Below, piece after piece: positions 16,479-25,199 of a stretch of 64,000 nucleotides of DNA. Source of the DNA: JBHELB01 sp041859045 (lineage in GTDB: Bacteria > Hydrogenedentota > Hydrogenedentia > Hydrogenedentales > SLHB01); NCBI GenBank assembly GCA_041859045.1, contig JBHELB010000039.1, forward strand, positions 106,110 through 170,109, in the 5' to 3' direction. The position numbers and the translations under genes were made by a program. The notes under the pieces were generated by a model. The model did not search any database and had not been told where the DNA came from. It worked only from the letters and a program-made list of their open reading frames with translations. Position 1 is the first letter of the stretch; every line of letters begins with the position of its first letter.

Positions 16479-18272
16479 ATGACGCGGCGAACGGCATGGG
16501 GCGCGGGGTTGTGCACGCTGCTCGTGTGCACTGCCGCGATCGCCGAAGTAACGGCGCGGCTCGACTCCACGAGTGTACGCGTCGGCGCGCCGTTCTTGCT
16601 CTTTATCGACGCCCGTGGCGGTGAGGTGGGCGAACCGCAACTGCCGCAAGTGGACGGCCTCACCTTCGACCCCACTCCACGCCGTCGTTCCGACAGCTTC
16701 AGTTTTTCGACCGGTAGCGGACGCACCACGATCAAGCAGCGCGGCTATGTGGGCCGCGCGGAACGCGCTGGGACTTTCCAAATCCCGCCTATCGCGGTGG
16801 AGATCGATGGAGCCATGCAGACTTCTTCGGCGTTGACGCTGACGGCGTCCGGCGCGAGCGATGTCCCCGCGCCGCCGCCGCGTCAACCCGGTCCCCCGCC
16901 GCCGCCGGGGCAAATGAAGGAACCCACCTTCGACGATCTCGTGTTCCTCCAAAGCAAGGTGAACAAGGACTCCGTCTACGCGGGCGAGCAACTCACGCTC
17001 GATCTCGAACTTTGGGTCTTGGACATGATGGGCACCGCGGTCGAAGAGCTTCCCGTTGAGGGAAATCCGTGGCCCAGCACGCAGGGTTTCTACGCCGTTC
17101 CGCAGCAGCCGCAGCGCGTCGGCGAAGGGCCGCGTCCAAAGGACGGTCTCAACTACAACGTCATCTCGTTTCGACAGACGTTGTTTCCTACGACCTCTGG
17201 CGATCTGGAGATAGGGCCATGGCGTTGGAACGGCATGGGACGCGCGCGCACCTCAATCGGATATCAACGGCGTGATTTCGCGCTAACGACGCCCGCGCTG
17301 CACATCCACGTAAAGCCGTTGCCGCCGCAACCCGCCGGGTTTTCGGGCGCGGTGGGGCTGTTCGACGTCGACGCTTCCTTGAGCAGCACTAATCTCGTCC
17401 AGGGCGTGCCCGTGCAGTTCACCGTGCGGGTGCGCGGTGAAGGAAACCCTGATGCGATTGGCGATCCGGAGCTTCCCAAGGCGCAAGGGCTTTCCATTTC
17501 GGAGCCGGACCGCAAGGTCACGCCGTCAAGCGATCCAAGCAGCACGGTCGTCGAAAAGAATTTTGTCTACAGTCTGACCGCGTCGCAGGCGGGTGTTATC
17601 ACACTGCCCGCGTTCAACTACATTTATTTCGATCCGGAAGTGGGCGACTACGTGCAGAAGACGTTTGGCCCCTACACGCTCAACGTCTCCGCGGCCGCCG
17701 ATGAACAGCTCCATGTAATCGAGGCTGCGCCTTTGCCGCGCGCTGCGGATAATGAAGTCACTGTGCTTGGAAAAGACATTCAGCCGAACGCGGACACCCT
17801 TGGCGTTCTGCGCCCCGTGGACAGCGGCACGGCTCGGCGCGCCGTCACGTGGAGCATGCCGCCGATTGCGTATCTCGCGTTTGCGCTCTATGCACGACGC
17901 AGGCAGCGCTTCGAACAGGACGCCGGGTTTGTCCGCGCTCACCGCGCGCGGAGTCAAGGCCGCAAACGCATCGAGGCCGCGCGTGACGCGGAAGAACCCG
18001 CCGATGCCCTGTTTCGCGCCACGACCGGATTTGTTGCGGATCTTCTCAATGTGCCCGAGGGCGGCATCACTTCCGGTGATGTTGAACGCCTGTTGCGCGA
18101 ACGCGGCATCGAGTCGGAGACGGCCGCGCTGTTCCGGCGCGTGCTGCGCGAGTGCGAGCGCGCACGGTATGCTGCGGCCGATCTGTCCGCTGCGGAAGTC
18201 GAAGCGCTTATCGAAGCGGCTCAGGATGCCGCCGCCGCGCTTGAAGCGCAACGAAAGGGGGCGCGCCGATGA
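16479..18272 (+). CDS. batD: BatD-like oxygen-tolerance membrane protein
   Basis: A signal peptide (ending AIA, about residue 22) precedes tandem beta-sandwich domains across ~25-425. Characteristic BatD features include the early VGAPFLLFIDARGG strand, the PPPRQPGPPPPPGQ linker and the FSGAVGLFDVDASLS segment. A transmembrane helix at about 447-465 is followed by a ~130-residue helical cytoplasmic tail. The 597-residue length is typical. The protein is expected to span the periplasm and contact the vWA proteins. The start ATG lies one base after the batC stop, and the end overlaps batE by 4 bases. Confidence 0.93.
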   Translation: MTRRTAWGAGLCTLLVCTAAIAEVTARLDSTSVRVGAPFLLFIDARGGEVGEPQLPQVDGLTFDPTPRRRSDSFSFSTGSGRTTIKQRGYVGRAERAGTFQIPPIAVEIDGAMQTSSALTLTASGASDVPAPPPRQPGPPPPPGQMKEPTFDDLVFLQSKVNKDSVYAGEQLTLDLELWVLDMMGTAVEELPVEGNPWPSTQGFYAVPQQPQRVGEGPRPKDGLNYNVISFRQTLFPTTSGDLEIGPWRWNGMGRARTSIGYQRRDFALTTPALHIHVKPLPPQPAGFSGAVGLFDVDASLSSTNLVQGVPVQFTVRVRGEGNPDAIGDPELPKAQGLSISEPDRKVTPSSDPSSTVVEKNFVYSLTASQAGVITLPAFNYIYFDPEVGDYVQKTFGPYTLNVSAAADEQLHVIEAAPLPRAADNEVTVLGKDIQPNADTLGVLRPVDSGTARRAVTWSMPPIAYLAFALYARRRQRFEQDAGFVRAHRARSQGRKRIEAARDAEEPADALFRATTGFVADLLNVPEGGITSGDVERLLRERGIESETAALFRRVLRECERARYAAADLSAAEVEALIEAAQDAAAALEAQRKGARR

Positions 18273-19033
18273 TTCACGCCGCGCTCGTCATCCTGTTTAG
18301 CCTTGGCGCGACGCCGTATGGGGATGTCTTCGCGCAAGCGCAACGCGCGTTCGACGCGGGCGATTATGCCGCCGCCGCAAAGGCCTACGAGCAGGTCATC
18401 GCGACGGACTCGGTATCGCCGGAGTTGTTCTACAATACAGGCAATGCCTATTTCCGCGCGGGACGTTTGGGGCCGGCGATCGCGAATTATGAGCGCGCGC
18501 TGCAACTGCGCCCTGGGTACCGCGCGGCGCGCGAGAATCTCGAGCATGCGCTTGAGCAGACGCCGCGAAAACTCGCCAAACCGCTGCCGTCGGAATGGGA
18601 ACAAAGCCTGCTCTTTTGGCATTATTCGTTAAGTCCGCGTCTGGCCGAAGGCCTCGCGGCGATGAGTTGGTTGTTTTTTTGGGGCGCATTGGCGGTGCGG
18701 CGCTGGCGCGCCTTGTCATACACCCGCGTCGCGGCGGTGATGCTAGGCATCGCATCGGTAGCGCTTGCCGCGTCCGCTTGGGCCAAGCATCATCCTGCGC
18801 CACTCGCGGTCGCAAGTGCGGCGAAGATCCAGGTACACTACGCAAACACCGAATCGAGCACGGTTCGGTTCGAGCTTCAGGAGGGCGATCGCGTGGCGCT
18901 CGATGGCGTACGCGAGGGCGATTGGATTCATGTGCGTACGGCCAGCGGTGAAGAGGGTTGGGCCCGCCGCGCGCAGTTCACCCTTGTCGGACCGCCCTAT
19001 GCTGCCGCGCCGGCGCAGGAGACAACGCCATGA
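18269..19033 (+). CDS. batE: BatE-like TPR / SH3b membrane protein
   Basis: An N-terminal signal or anchor is followed by TPR repeats (~20-100, with ELFYNTGNAYFRAG and AIANYERALQLRPG). Two hydrophobic helices (~124-140 and ~150-167) come next, then a bacterial SH3 domain at ~178-240 (VRFELQEGDRVALDG, GWARRAQF). TPR plus transmembrane helices plus SH3b is the BatE arrangement. The start overlaps the batD stop and the end overlaps the glnD start (ATGA), giving tight translational coupling to a gene not normally associated with Bat proteins. Confidence 0.9.
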   Translation: MIHAALVILFSLGATPYGDVFAQAQRAFDAGDYAAAAKAYEQVIATDSVSPELFYNTGNAYFRAGRLGPAIANYERALQLRPGYRAARENLEHALEQTPRKLAKPLPSEWEQSLLFWHYSLSPRLAEGLAAMSWLFFWGALAVRRWRALSYTRVAAVMLGIASVALAASAWAKHHPAPLAVASAAKIQVHYANTESSTVRFELQEGDRVALDGVREGDWIHVRTASGEEGWARRAQFTLVGPPYAAAPAQETTP

Positions 19034-21729
19034 CGCGATCGTTCGCCGAGCTTGTACACATCGCCCGTCAAGGCGAGGACGCCGCACGCGCACTGTCGCG
19101 TGAGGAATGTCTCGAAGCCGCGCGCATCCACGCGCAGGAAGGGCGCGACGCGATCCGGCAGAAACACGCCGACGGCGACTCGGGCGGCAACGTGGTGCAT
19201 GCCCTGTCGCGTCTGGCGGATGCGATTGTGCGCGGCGCTTATCTCTTCGGCGTGTGGACAACGCCGTGTCCGCCCGCGGTGCAGTCGCGCGTTGCCGTGT
19301 GCGCGATGGGCGGCTACGGACGCGAGGAGCTCAGTCCCGGATCCGATCTGGATGTCTGCCTGCTATTTGAGGGGTCGCTCGACAAAAACATCGAAGATCT
19401 CAACAAATACATGATTCCGTTCCTGTGGGATCTCGGATTCAAAGTCGGCTACACGACCTACAGCATTCCCGAGGCGATGCACCTGGCGCGCACGGACATG
19501 ACGGCGTTCACGAGCTACCTCGAAGGCCGCCTCATCTGCGGCGACAGCTCCGTGTTCGCGCGTTTGAAGCTGTATGTTCGCGAGTTGCAGTCGGGCGAAA
19601 TGGCGGATCGATTTATTCAACAAAAAGTCCACGACCGCACTGAAGGATTGCCGGAGGAATGCCGCGATCTGTTTCATCCCGAACCCAATCTGAAGGAAAA
19701 TGCGGGTGGGCTGCGCGATTTCCACACCGCGCTTTGGCTTTTGATGATGGCCTATGGTGTAAACACACTCGACGACGCCGTGGCACAGGGGATCATTACG
19801 TCCGACGAACAGCTCGATTTTGTCGAAGGCCTCGACGTGCTCTGGCGCATTCGCAACGAACTGCACTTTCTTACCAATACCCACCAGGATACGCTCTCGT
19901 TCGCGCTTCAACGGCCTGTCGCCAAAGCCCTCGGCTACGCGGCGGAAGGTCACAGCAACGTCTGGCGTTTCATGGGCGACTACTACAAGGCCGCGGTGCA
20001 GATGCGCCGTTTTCTGGGCATTGCGTGTCGAAGCTGCAATCTCCAAGGGCCTCTCGCGGATGAAGAGTTGCCCGCTCAACCCGACATCACCGTAGTGAAC
20101 GGCGAACTCTACGCCGGCATTGGCGATCCCGATTGGTTCAGCCATCACCCGCCGCGCTTGATGGAAGTGTTCTGGCGTTGCGCGCGCAATAAGACGCCGC
20201 TCAGCCGCTCGTGCGAGCGGTTAGTGCGCCAGAATCTCCATCTTGTGCATGACACCTTCCGGTCGAGCGACGTCGTCCGGCGTTTCTTCGTCGCATTGTG
20301 CAATCGGCCTTATCAGGCGGGCTTCGCCCTGCGGCAAGCCGCCTCTGTGGGCCTGCTCTCGGCCTATTTGCCGGAGTTCGGCGCGGTGGAGGACGTCATC
20401 CGCTATGAGGATTTCCATCACTACCCGGTGAACGAGCACACGCTGCGCGCCATCGAAGCGCTGTCCGCGCTTGAGAATGCCGAAGGCCCTGTGATGCGCT
20501 GTCTGCGCGAGGCGCTCGAGAATCTGAGCGACCCGTACGTGCTGGTCATGGCGATTCTCTTTCACGATCTCGGCAAGGCCGCGGGGGACGTGCATACCGA
20601 AGAGAGCGTTCGGCTCACGGGCGAGATCTGTCAGCGTATGGGAATGCCGCCGGAGGACGAAGAACGCATTTCTTTCCTGGTGGAACACCATACGCTGATG
20701 ACGAACCTCAGTCAGTACCGCGATGTGGACGACAACGACATGGTGCAGGCGTTTGCGGAAACCATGAAGACGGAGCAGCGGTTGCGCGCGTTGTTTTTGT
20801 TGTCGTATGCGGACCTCTCGGCGGTGGCCCCCAACGTCTGGAACGATTGGAAAGGCGCGCTGCTCATGAAACTCTACCTGCGCGCGGTGAAGCGCCTTTT
20901 GGGGCGCGTCGAAACCGCGGGCGAAGAGTTCTGGGAAAGCGGAAAAGTCGAGCAAGTGCGAACGCTCTTGCCCGAAGACCTTCGCGACGAAGCCGAATCG
21001 CATGTGCGCGGACTTGGGCAGCGCTATTTGACGGCGTTCTCGGCCGCGCATATCGCCGAACACATTAAGGCCGCCGCGGAGGCGCGCGCCAAGGGCCTTT
21101 CGCTTCACTGCGTGGCGCATGCGGAGACGGGCAAGAGCGAGGTGGTCGTCTGCACCACGGATCGGCATGGACTGTTCTCCAATCTCGCCGGTTGTTTTTC
21201 TTCTCAGCTGATCGACGTGAACGACGCGTCGCTTTTCACGCGTCCTGACGGCGTGGTCGTGGACTGTTTTACCGTGGCCGATGCGCGTCGCGAGGCGCCG
21301 CTGACGCGCAACCAAACCGACGCGCTGCATCGCACGCTCCAGCAAGTGTTGCAGGAGAATCACAGCGTGCAGGAGTTGGTCGAACACTCGCGCCGTCGTC
21401 TGTTCGCGTTGCTTCAGCCGCGCATTCCGATCCCGACGCGCATCTTGTTCGACAACGATTCGAGCCGGACGCACACGGTGATCGATATCGAAACCGGGGA
21501 CCGCACGGGTCTGCTCTACGACATCACGCGCGCGATGTCGGAGGCGGGGCTCGACATCGCTACGGCGCGCATCGTCACGGATGCGCGGCGCGTGCGGGAC
21601 TCGTTCTACGTGACGCAAAACCAAGCCAAAATCGAGGACCCGAACGCGCAGGAACAGATTCGCGTGACTTTGCATCAGGCGATCCACCCGCGCGCTACGC
21701 TCGAAACAAAAGGAGGGACTACCCCATGA
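19030..21729 (+). CDS. glnD: GlnD-type [PII] uridylyltransferase / uridylyl-removing enzyme
   Basis: GlnD senses glutamine and uridylylates or deuridylylates PII signalling proteins. The nucleotidyltransferase motif GGYGREELSPGSDLD lies at about residues 96-110. An HD phosphohydrolase motif HDLGKAAGDVH is near 516. Two ACT domains close the protein (VVCTTDRHGLFSNLAG near 706 and IDIETGDRTGLLYDI near 820). The 899-residue length is normal. I take ATG 19030, overlapping the batE stop; an in-frame upstream extension runs inside batE. Its place inside a Bat operon is unusual, and no glnB/glnK or glnA is in the window. Confidence 0.95.
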   Translation: MTRSFAELVHIARQGEDAARALSREECLEAARIHAQEGRDAIRQKHADGDSGGNVVHALSRLADAIVRGAYLFGVWTTPCPPAVQSRVAVCAMGGYGREELSPGSDLDVCLLFEGSLDKNIEDLNKYMIPFLWDLGFKVGYTTYSIPEAMHLARTDMTAFTSYLEGRLICGDSSVFARLKLYVRELQSGEMADRFIQQKVHDRTEGLPEECRDLFHPEPNLKENAGGLRDFHTALWLLMMAYGVNTLDDAVAQGIITSDEQLDFVEGLDVLWRIRNELHFLTNTHQDTLSFALQRPVAKALGYAAEGHSNVWRFMGDYYKAAVQMRRFLGIACRSCNLQGPLADEELPAQPDITVVNGELYAGIGDPDWFSHHPPRLMEVFWRCARNKTPLSRSCERLVRQNLHLVHDTFRSSDVVRRFFVALCNRPYQAGFALRQAASVGLLSAYLPEFGAVEDVIRYEDFHHYPVNEHTLRAIEALSALENAEGPVMRCLREALENLSDPYVLVMAILFHDLGKAAGDVHTEESVRLTGEICQRMGMPPEDEERISFLVEHHTLMTNLSQYRDVDDNDMVQAFAETMKTEQRLRALFLLSYADLSAVAPNVWNDWKGALLMKLYLRAVKRLLGRVETAGEEFWESGKVEQVRTLLPEDLRDEAESHVRGLGQRYLTAFSAAHIAEHIKAAAEARAKGLSLHCVAHAETGKSEVVVCTTDRHGLFSNLAGCFSSQLIDVNDASLFTRPDGVVVDCFTVADARREAPLTRNQTDALHRTLQQVLQENHSVQELVEHSRRRLFALLQPRIPIPTRILFDNDSSRTHTVIDIETGDRTGLLYDITRAMSEAGLDIATARIVTDARRVRDSFYVTQNQAKIEDPNAQEQIRVTLHQAIHPRATLETKGGTTP

Positions 21730-23144
21730 GTTACCGTGTTCACCGAATCGGAATCGTCTGCTTGATGGCGGTTGCGGCGTTTGCCACGCCCGCCTTCGCC
21801 GTGGACCCTGTTCTACAGCAGATGGAGAACGCCTTTGTCGCTTTAGGCGATCAGATTCGACCATCCGTCGTGAATATTGATGTGAAGGGCCCTGCCGAGG
21901 GTGGAAGCTCGCCGCAGATGGACAATCTCGAAGAATTCTTCCGCCAGTTCGGCATCGAGCCGCCCCAAAAGCGGCGCATGCCCGACGTTGCCGCCTCGGG
22001 TTCCGGGTTCATCTACGACAAGCAGGGCCACATCGTGACCAACAACCATGTGGTCGCCACGGCCGACGTGGTTAAAGTGAAGCTTCACACCGGAAAGATT
22101 TACGACGCGAAAGTGGTCGGTAAGGACAAAGACACGGATCTCGCCGTGATCAAGATCGAGCCCGACACCGATCTGCAACCTTTGCTCTTAGGCGATTCCG
22201 ACGCCTTGCGCGTGGGCCAGTTCACGATCGCCGCGGGCAGCCCGCGCGGGCTTGAAGACTCGCTGTCGTTTGGCCACGTCACCGCGCTTGGCCGCGACAA
22301 CGTGCCTCTGCCGGGGCTGCGTTTCCGCAACCTGATTCAGACCGATGCGGCCATCAACCTGGGCAACAGCGGCGGCCCGCTGTGCGATATCCAGGGACAC
22401 GTGATTGGCGTGAACACCGCCATCGTGTGGGGCGCGGAGTCGCTGGGCTTTGCCGTACCGGTCAACACCGTCAAGAAGGTGGTGCCCATCCTCATCAGCG
22501 AGCACAAGGTAAGCCGCGGCTACCTGGGCGTCAACGTGACCGACACGAAGGAAAAAGCGCAGGCGCTCAACCTGCCTGACGATCAAGGCGCGTTCGTGGA
22601 CAGCGTGCGCGAGGGCACTCCGGCGGCTGAAGCCGGCGTAAAACCCTACGACGTTATCCGAAAGGTGAACGGCCAACCGGTCAAGAATAGCTCGGAGCTG
22701 GTATCGAAAATTTCCGATGTAGCGCCCGGACAGATCGCCTCTCTGGAAGTCTGGCGCGATGGCAAGACCATGACGCTTGATGTGACCGTGCGTGAGTTCC
22801 CGGGCGAACCGGAGACGGCGCCGGAGATTGCGAAGGCTAAGTCCATCCTCGGGATTACTGTGGACGCCTTGCCGACCGGCGGGCCGCAGGGCCGAGACGA
22901 AATGCCGGACAAAGGCGTGATCGTCACGGACGTTGAGCCCAAGAGCCCGGCGTCGGAGGCCAATATCAGCCCCGGCGACATCATCACGGAGATTGCCAAA
23001 CAGCCCGTGACCACGCCGGATGAGTTTTTGCGTGTGATTAAGGAAAACGCCAAGCCGGGCGGCTTCCTGCTTGTGCGGATCGCCGGCGGCCCGGGCCAGG
23101 GCGAGGTTCGCGTACTCAAAGTGCCCGCCGACTTCGCTCCGTAA
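21726..23144 (+). CDS. degP: HtrA/DegP-type periplasmic serine protease with two PDZ domains
   Basis: Signal peptide residues 1-25 (ending AFA) export this trypsin-fold protease. The catalytic triad is His108 (NNHVV), Asp138 (DTDLAV) and Ser215 (GNSGGPL). Two PDZ domains follow at roughly 265-355 and 375-465, with carboxylate loops of the YLGV and ILGI type. The 472-residue length matches DegP/DegQ. It degrades or refolds damaged envelope proteins. It overlaps the glnD stop by 4 bases and is the last gene before a strong terminator, so it is most likely expressed with the Bat cluster. Confidence 0.95.
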   Translation: MSYRVHRIGIVCLMAVAAFATPAFAVDPVLQQMENAFVALGDQIRPSVVNIDVKGPAEGGSSPQMDNLEEFFRQFGIEPPQKRRMPDVAASGSGFIYDKQGHIVTNNHVVATADVVKVKLHTGKIYDAKVVGKDKDTDLAVIKIEPDTDLQPLLLGDSDALRVGQFTIAAGSPRGLEDSLSFGHVTALGRDNVPLPGLRFRNLIQTDAAINLGNSGGPLCDIQGHVIGVNTAIVWGAESLGFAVPVNTVKKVVPILISEHKVSRGYLGVNVTDTKEKAQALNLPDDQGAFVDSVREGTPAAEAGVKPYDVIRKVNGQPVKNSSELVSKISDVAPGQIASLEVWRDGKTMTLDVTVREFPGEPETAPEIAKAKSILGITVDALPTGGPQGRDEMPDKGVIVTDVEPKSPASEANISPGDIITEIAKQPVTTPDEFLRVIKENAKPGGFLLVRIAGGPGQGEVRVLKVPADFAP

Positions 23145-23162
23145 ACGGACTGAGCACCCCAG

Positions 23163-23201
23163 GGGGGGAGCCCATCGCGCGATGGGTTCCCCCCTTTTTT
23201 T
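23163..23201 (+). terminator. Strong rho-independent terminator after degP
   Basis: GGGGGGAGCCCATC (23163-23176) pairs with GATGGGTTCCCCCC (23181-23194), one G-U wobble included, around a GCGC loop. Seven T residues follow at 23195-23201. It closes the long Bat-glnD-degP run and insulates the ABC-F gene downstream. Confidence 0.92.
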
Positions 23202-23209
23202 CGCGCTTG

Positions 23210-23238
23210 TGGACCTACCTCTCAACCTTCGCTATACT
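23210..23238 (+). promoter_or_regulatory. Candidate sigma70-type promoter for the ABC-F gene
   Basis: TGGACC (23210-23215, 4 of 6 to the -35 consensus) and TATACT (23233-23238, 5 of 6 to the -10) are separated by 17 bases. They lie between the upstream terminator and the start codon at 23277, where a promoter is needed. Confidence 0.5.
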
Positions 23239-23276
23239 ACTCGCCGTTTTGTTTGTGGAGTTTCCAAGAAAATGTC

Positions 23277-25193
23277 ATGAGCCTCATTCGACTCGAAAAT
23301 GTAAACAAATCCTTCGGCACGCAGCCGATCCTCGAGGGGATCAGTCTGCGCGTGGAGGAAAGCGAAAAAATCGGCCTGATCGGACGCAATGGCACGGGGA
23401 AAAGCACCATTTTCCGTCTGATCATGGGTGAAACCGAGCCGGACAGCGGCGTGATCGAGCGAATGCGCCGTGCACGCGTGGCCTGTCTTGCCCAACTGCC
23501 GCAGTTGGATCCCGATGCCACGATTTTCGACGTGGTCATGCATTCCTTTCGCGAACTGCTCGATCTGGAGCACGAATTGTCGCAACTCGAGGAGACCCTT
23601 GGCGCGGGCGACAATAGCGTGTTCGACAAGTACAGCGAGTTACAGGACGAGTTTCAGCAACGTGGTGGCTACACCTTCCGCCACACGGCCAAGCGCGTGC
23701 TGCATGGCCTCGGGTTCACGGTGCAAGATTTCGAACTCAAGGTCAGCGCGCTCAGCGGCGGCCAGCGCACGCGCTTGATGCTGGCGTTGGTGTTGCTTGA
23801 AGACGCCGATCTGTTGCTGCTCGACGAACCGGAGAATCACCTCGACATCGAGGCGCGGGAATGGCTCGAGGGATATCTGCGCGAATCGCCGCGCGCGTTT
23901 GTCATGGTGAGTCACGATCGCGCGATGTTGAACGCCGTGGTGACGCGCATCTTTGAACTTGAACGCCGCGAAGTGCGGATTTTCGGCGGCAACTATGAAT
24001 TCTATGCGAAGCAAAAGGCGCTGCTGCGCGACCAGCAACAGAAGGCGTACGACCGGCAGCAGGAGTACATCCAAAAAGAGATGACCTGGATCAATCGTTT
24101 CGGCGCAAAGGCCACCAAGGCCGCGCAGGCGCAGTCGCGATTGAAACGCCTCGAAACCCTTGAGCGTGTGGAAGCCCCGCCGCCCGAACTTTCCGAGGCC
24201 CGCTTCTCGCTGGGCGAGGTGGTACGCAGCAGCCAGGTGGTGATCGAGGCGCGCGGCCTGGGGATAGCCTACGGCCCGCTCGTACTGTACCGCGGGCTCG
24301 ATCTTCAGATCGAACGCGGCGAACGCATTGGCATTATTGGTCCCAACGGCGCGGGAAAAACGACGCTGCTGCGTCAGTTGGCGGGCTTGCTGGAAGGCGC
24401 GGAAGGAACCGTCACGCTGGGGCACAAGGTTAGGCTTGGGTTCTATCAACAGCATCATGAAGCCCTCAACCCCGCGAACGATATCTTGCGCGAGGTGCAG
24501 TCGGCGCGCCCGGCATGGACGCCTGAGCAAGTGCGCTCGTTCCTGGGACGCTTTCTTTTCACCGGGGAAGATGTATTTAAACCGGTTACCGCGCTGAGCG
24601 GCGGCGAACTCAGTCGAGTGGCAATCGCCAAGCTGGTGCTCAGTGAACCGAACGTGCTGCTGTTGGACGAACCAACCAATCATCTCGACATCGCCTCGCG
24701 CGAGGCGCTCGAAGCGGCGATTGAGGATTTTCCGGGCACGTTGATCGTTGTGTCGCACGACCGCGCGTTGGTGGACCGGTTGGTCGATCGCCTGATCATC
24801 GTTGAAAAGGGCACGGCCCGCGTGCATTGGGGCAACTACTCGCATTACAAATGGAAACACGCCGAGGAAGTCGCCGCCGCCGAGCAGGCTCAGGCGGAAA
24901 AGACCGCGGCGGACGTGCTCAAGATCCGCCGTGATCAGCCGAAGGGCAAGGCGGGGAAAGTGGAGCGCGAACGCTCGCGCAGCAAGCAGCGAAAGCAACT
25001 CGAGGAAACCGAGCGGCACATCGAAGAGATGGAGGAACTCGTTGCGGAATACGAGGCGAAGTTTGCCGCGGTGGATCCCGCAGATTTTCCCAAGATGCAG
25101 CAGTTGACCTCTGAATACGACGGACTGAAGAAAGATCTCGAGGCGCTCTACGCGGAGTGGGAAGCGCTGGCCGAAGAGATGAAAGCCACGTAG
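23277..25193 (+). CDS. ABC-F family ATPase (Uup/YheS-like)
   Basis: This soluble protein has two ABC ATPase domains and no membrane segment, which is the ABC-F layout; these proteins act on ribosomes. Walker A motifs are GRNGTGKS (36-43) and GPNGAGKT in the second domain. Signatures LSGGQRTRL and LSGGELSRV, and Walker B LLLLDEPENHLD and VLLLDEPTNHLD, are all intact. The interdomain linker is helical and basic. A long Glu/Lys/Arg-rich coiled coil ends the protein, as in Uup. I prefer ATG 23277, with GTGGAG upstream; an in-frame ATG at 23253 is the alternative. No resistance role can be inferred. Confidence 0.95.
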   Translation: MSLIRLENVNKSFGTQPILEGISLRVEESEKIGLIGRNGTGKSTIFRLIMGETEPDSGVIERMRRARVACLAQLPQLDPDATIFDVVMHSFRELLDLEHELSQLEETLGAGDNSVFDKYSELQDEFQQRGGYTFRHTAKRVLHGLGFTVQDFELKVSALSGGQRTRLMLALVLLEDADLLLLDEPENHLDIEAREWLEGYLRESPRAFVMVSHDRAMLNAVVTRIFELERREVRIFGGNYEFYAKQKALLRDQQQKAYDRQQEYIQKEMTWINRFGAKATKAAQAQSRLKRLETLERVEAPPPELSEARFSLGEVVRSSQVVIEARGLGIAYGPLVLYRGLDLQIERGERIGIIGPNGAGKTTLLRQLAGLLEGAEGTVTLGHKVRLGFYQQHHEALNPANDILREVQSARPAWTPEQVRSFLGRFLFTGEDVFKPVTALSGGELSRVAIAKLVLSEPNVLLLDEPTNHLDIASREALEAAIEDFPGTLIVVSHDRALVDRLVDRLIIVEKGTARVHWGNYSHYKWKHAEEVAAAEQAQAEKTAADVLKIRRDQPKGKAGKVERERSRSKQRKQLEETERHIEEMEELVAEYEAKFAAVDPADFPKMQQLTSEYDGLKKDLEALYAEWEALAEEMKAT

Positions 25194-25199
25194 ACAGGT

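Noticed and set aside
20221..21864. 547-codon minus-strand frame
   Set aside because: It is antisense to glnD and degP, is His/Arg-rich, and has no recognisable domain.
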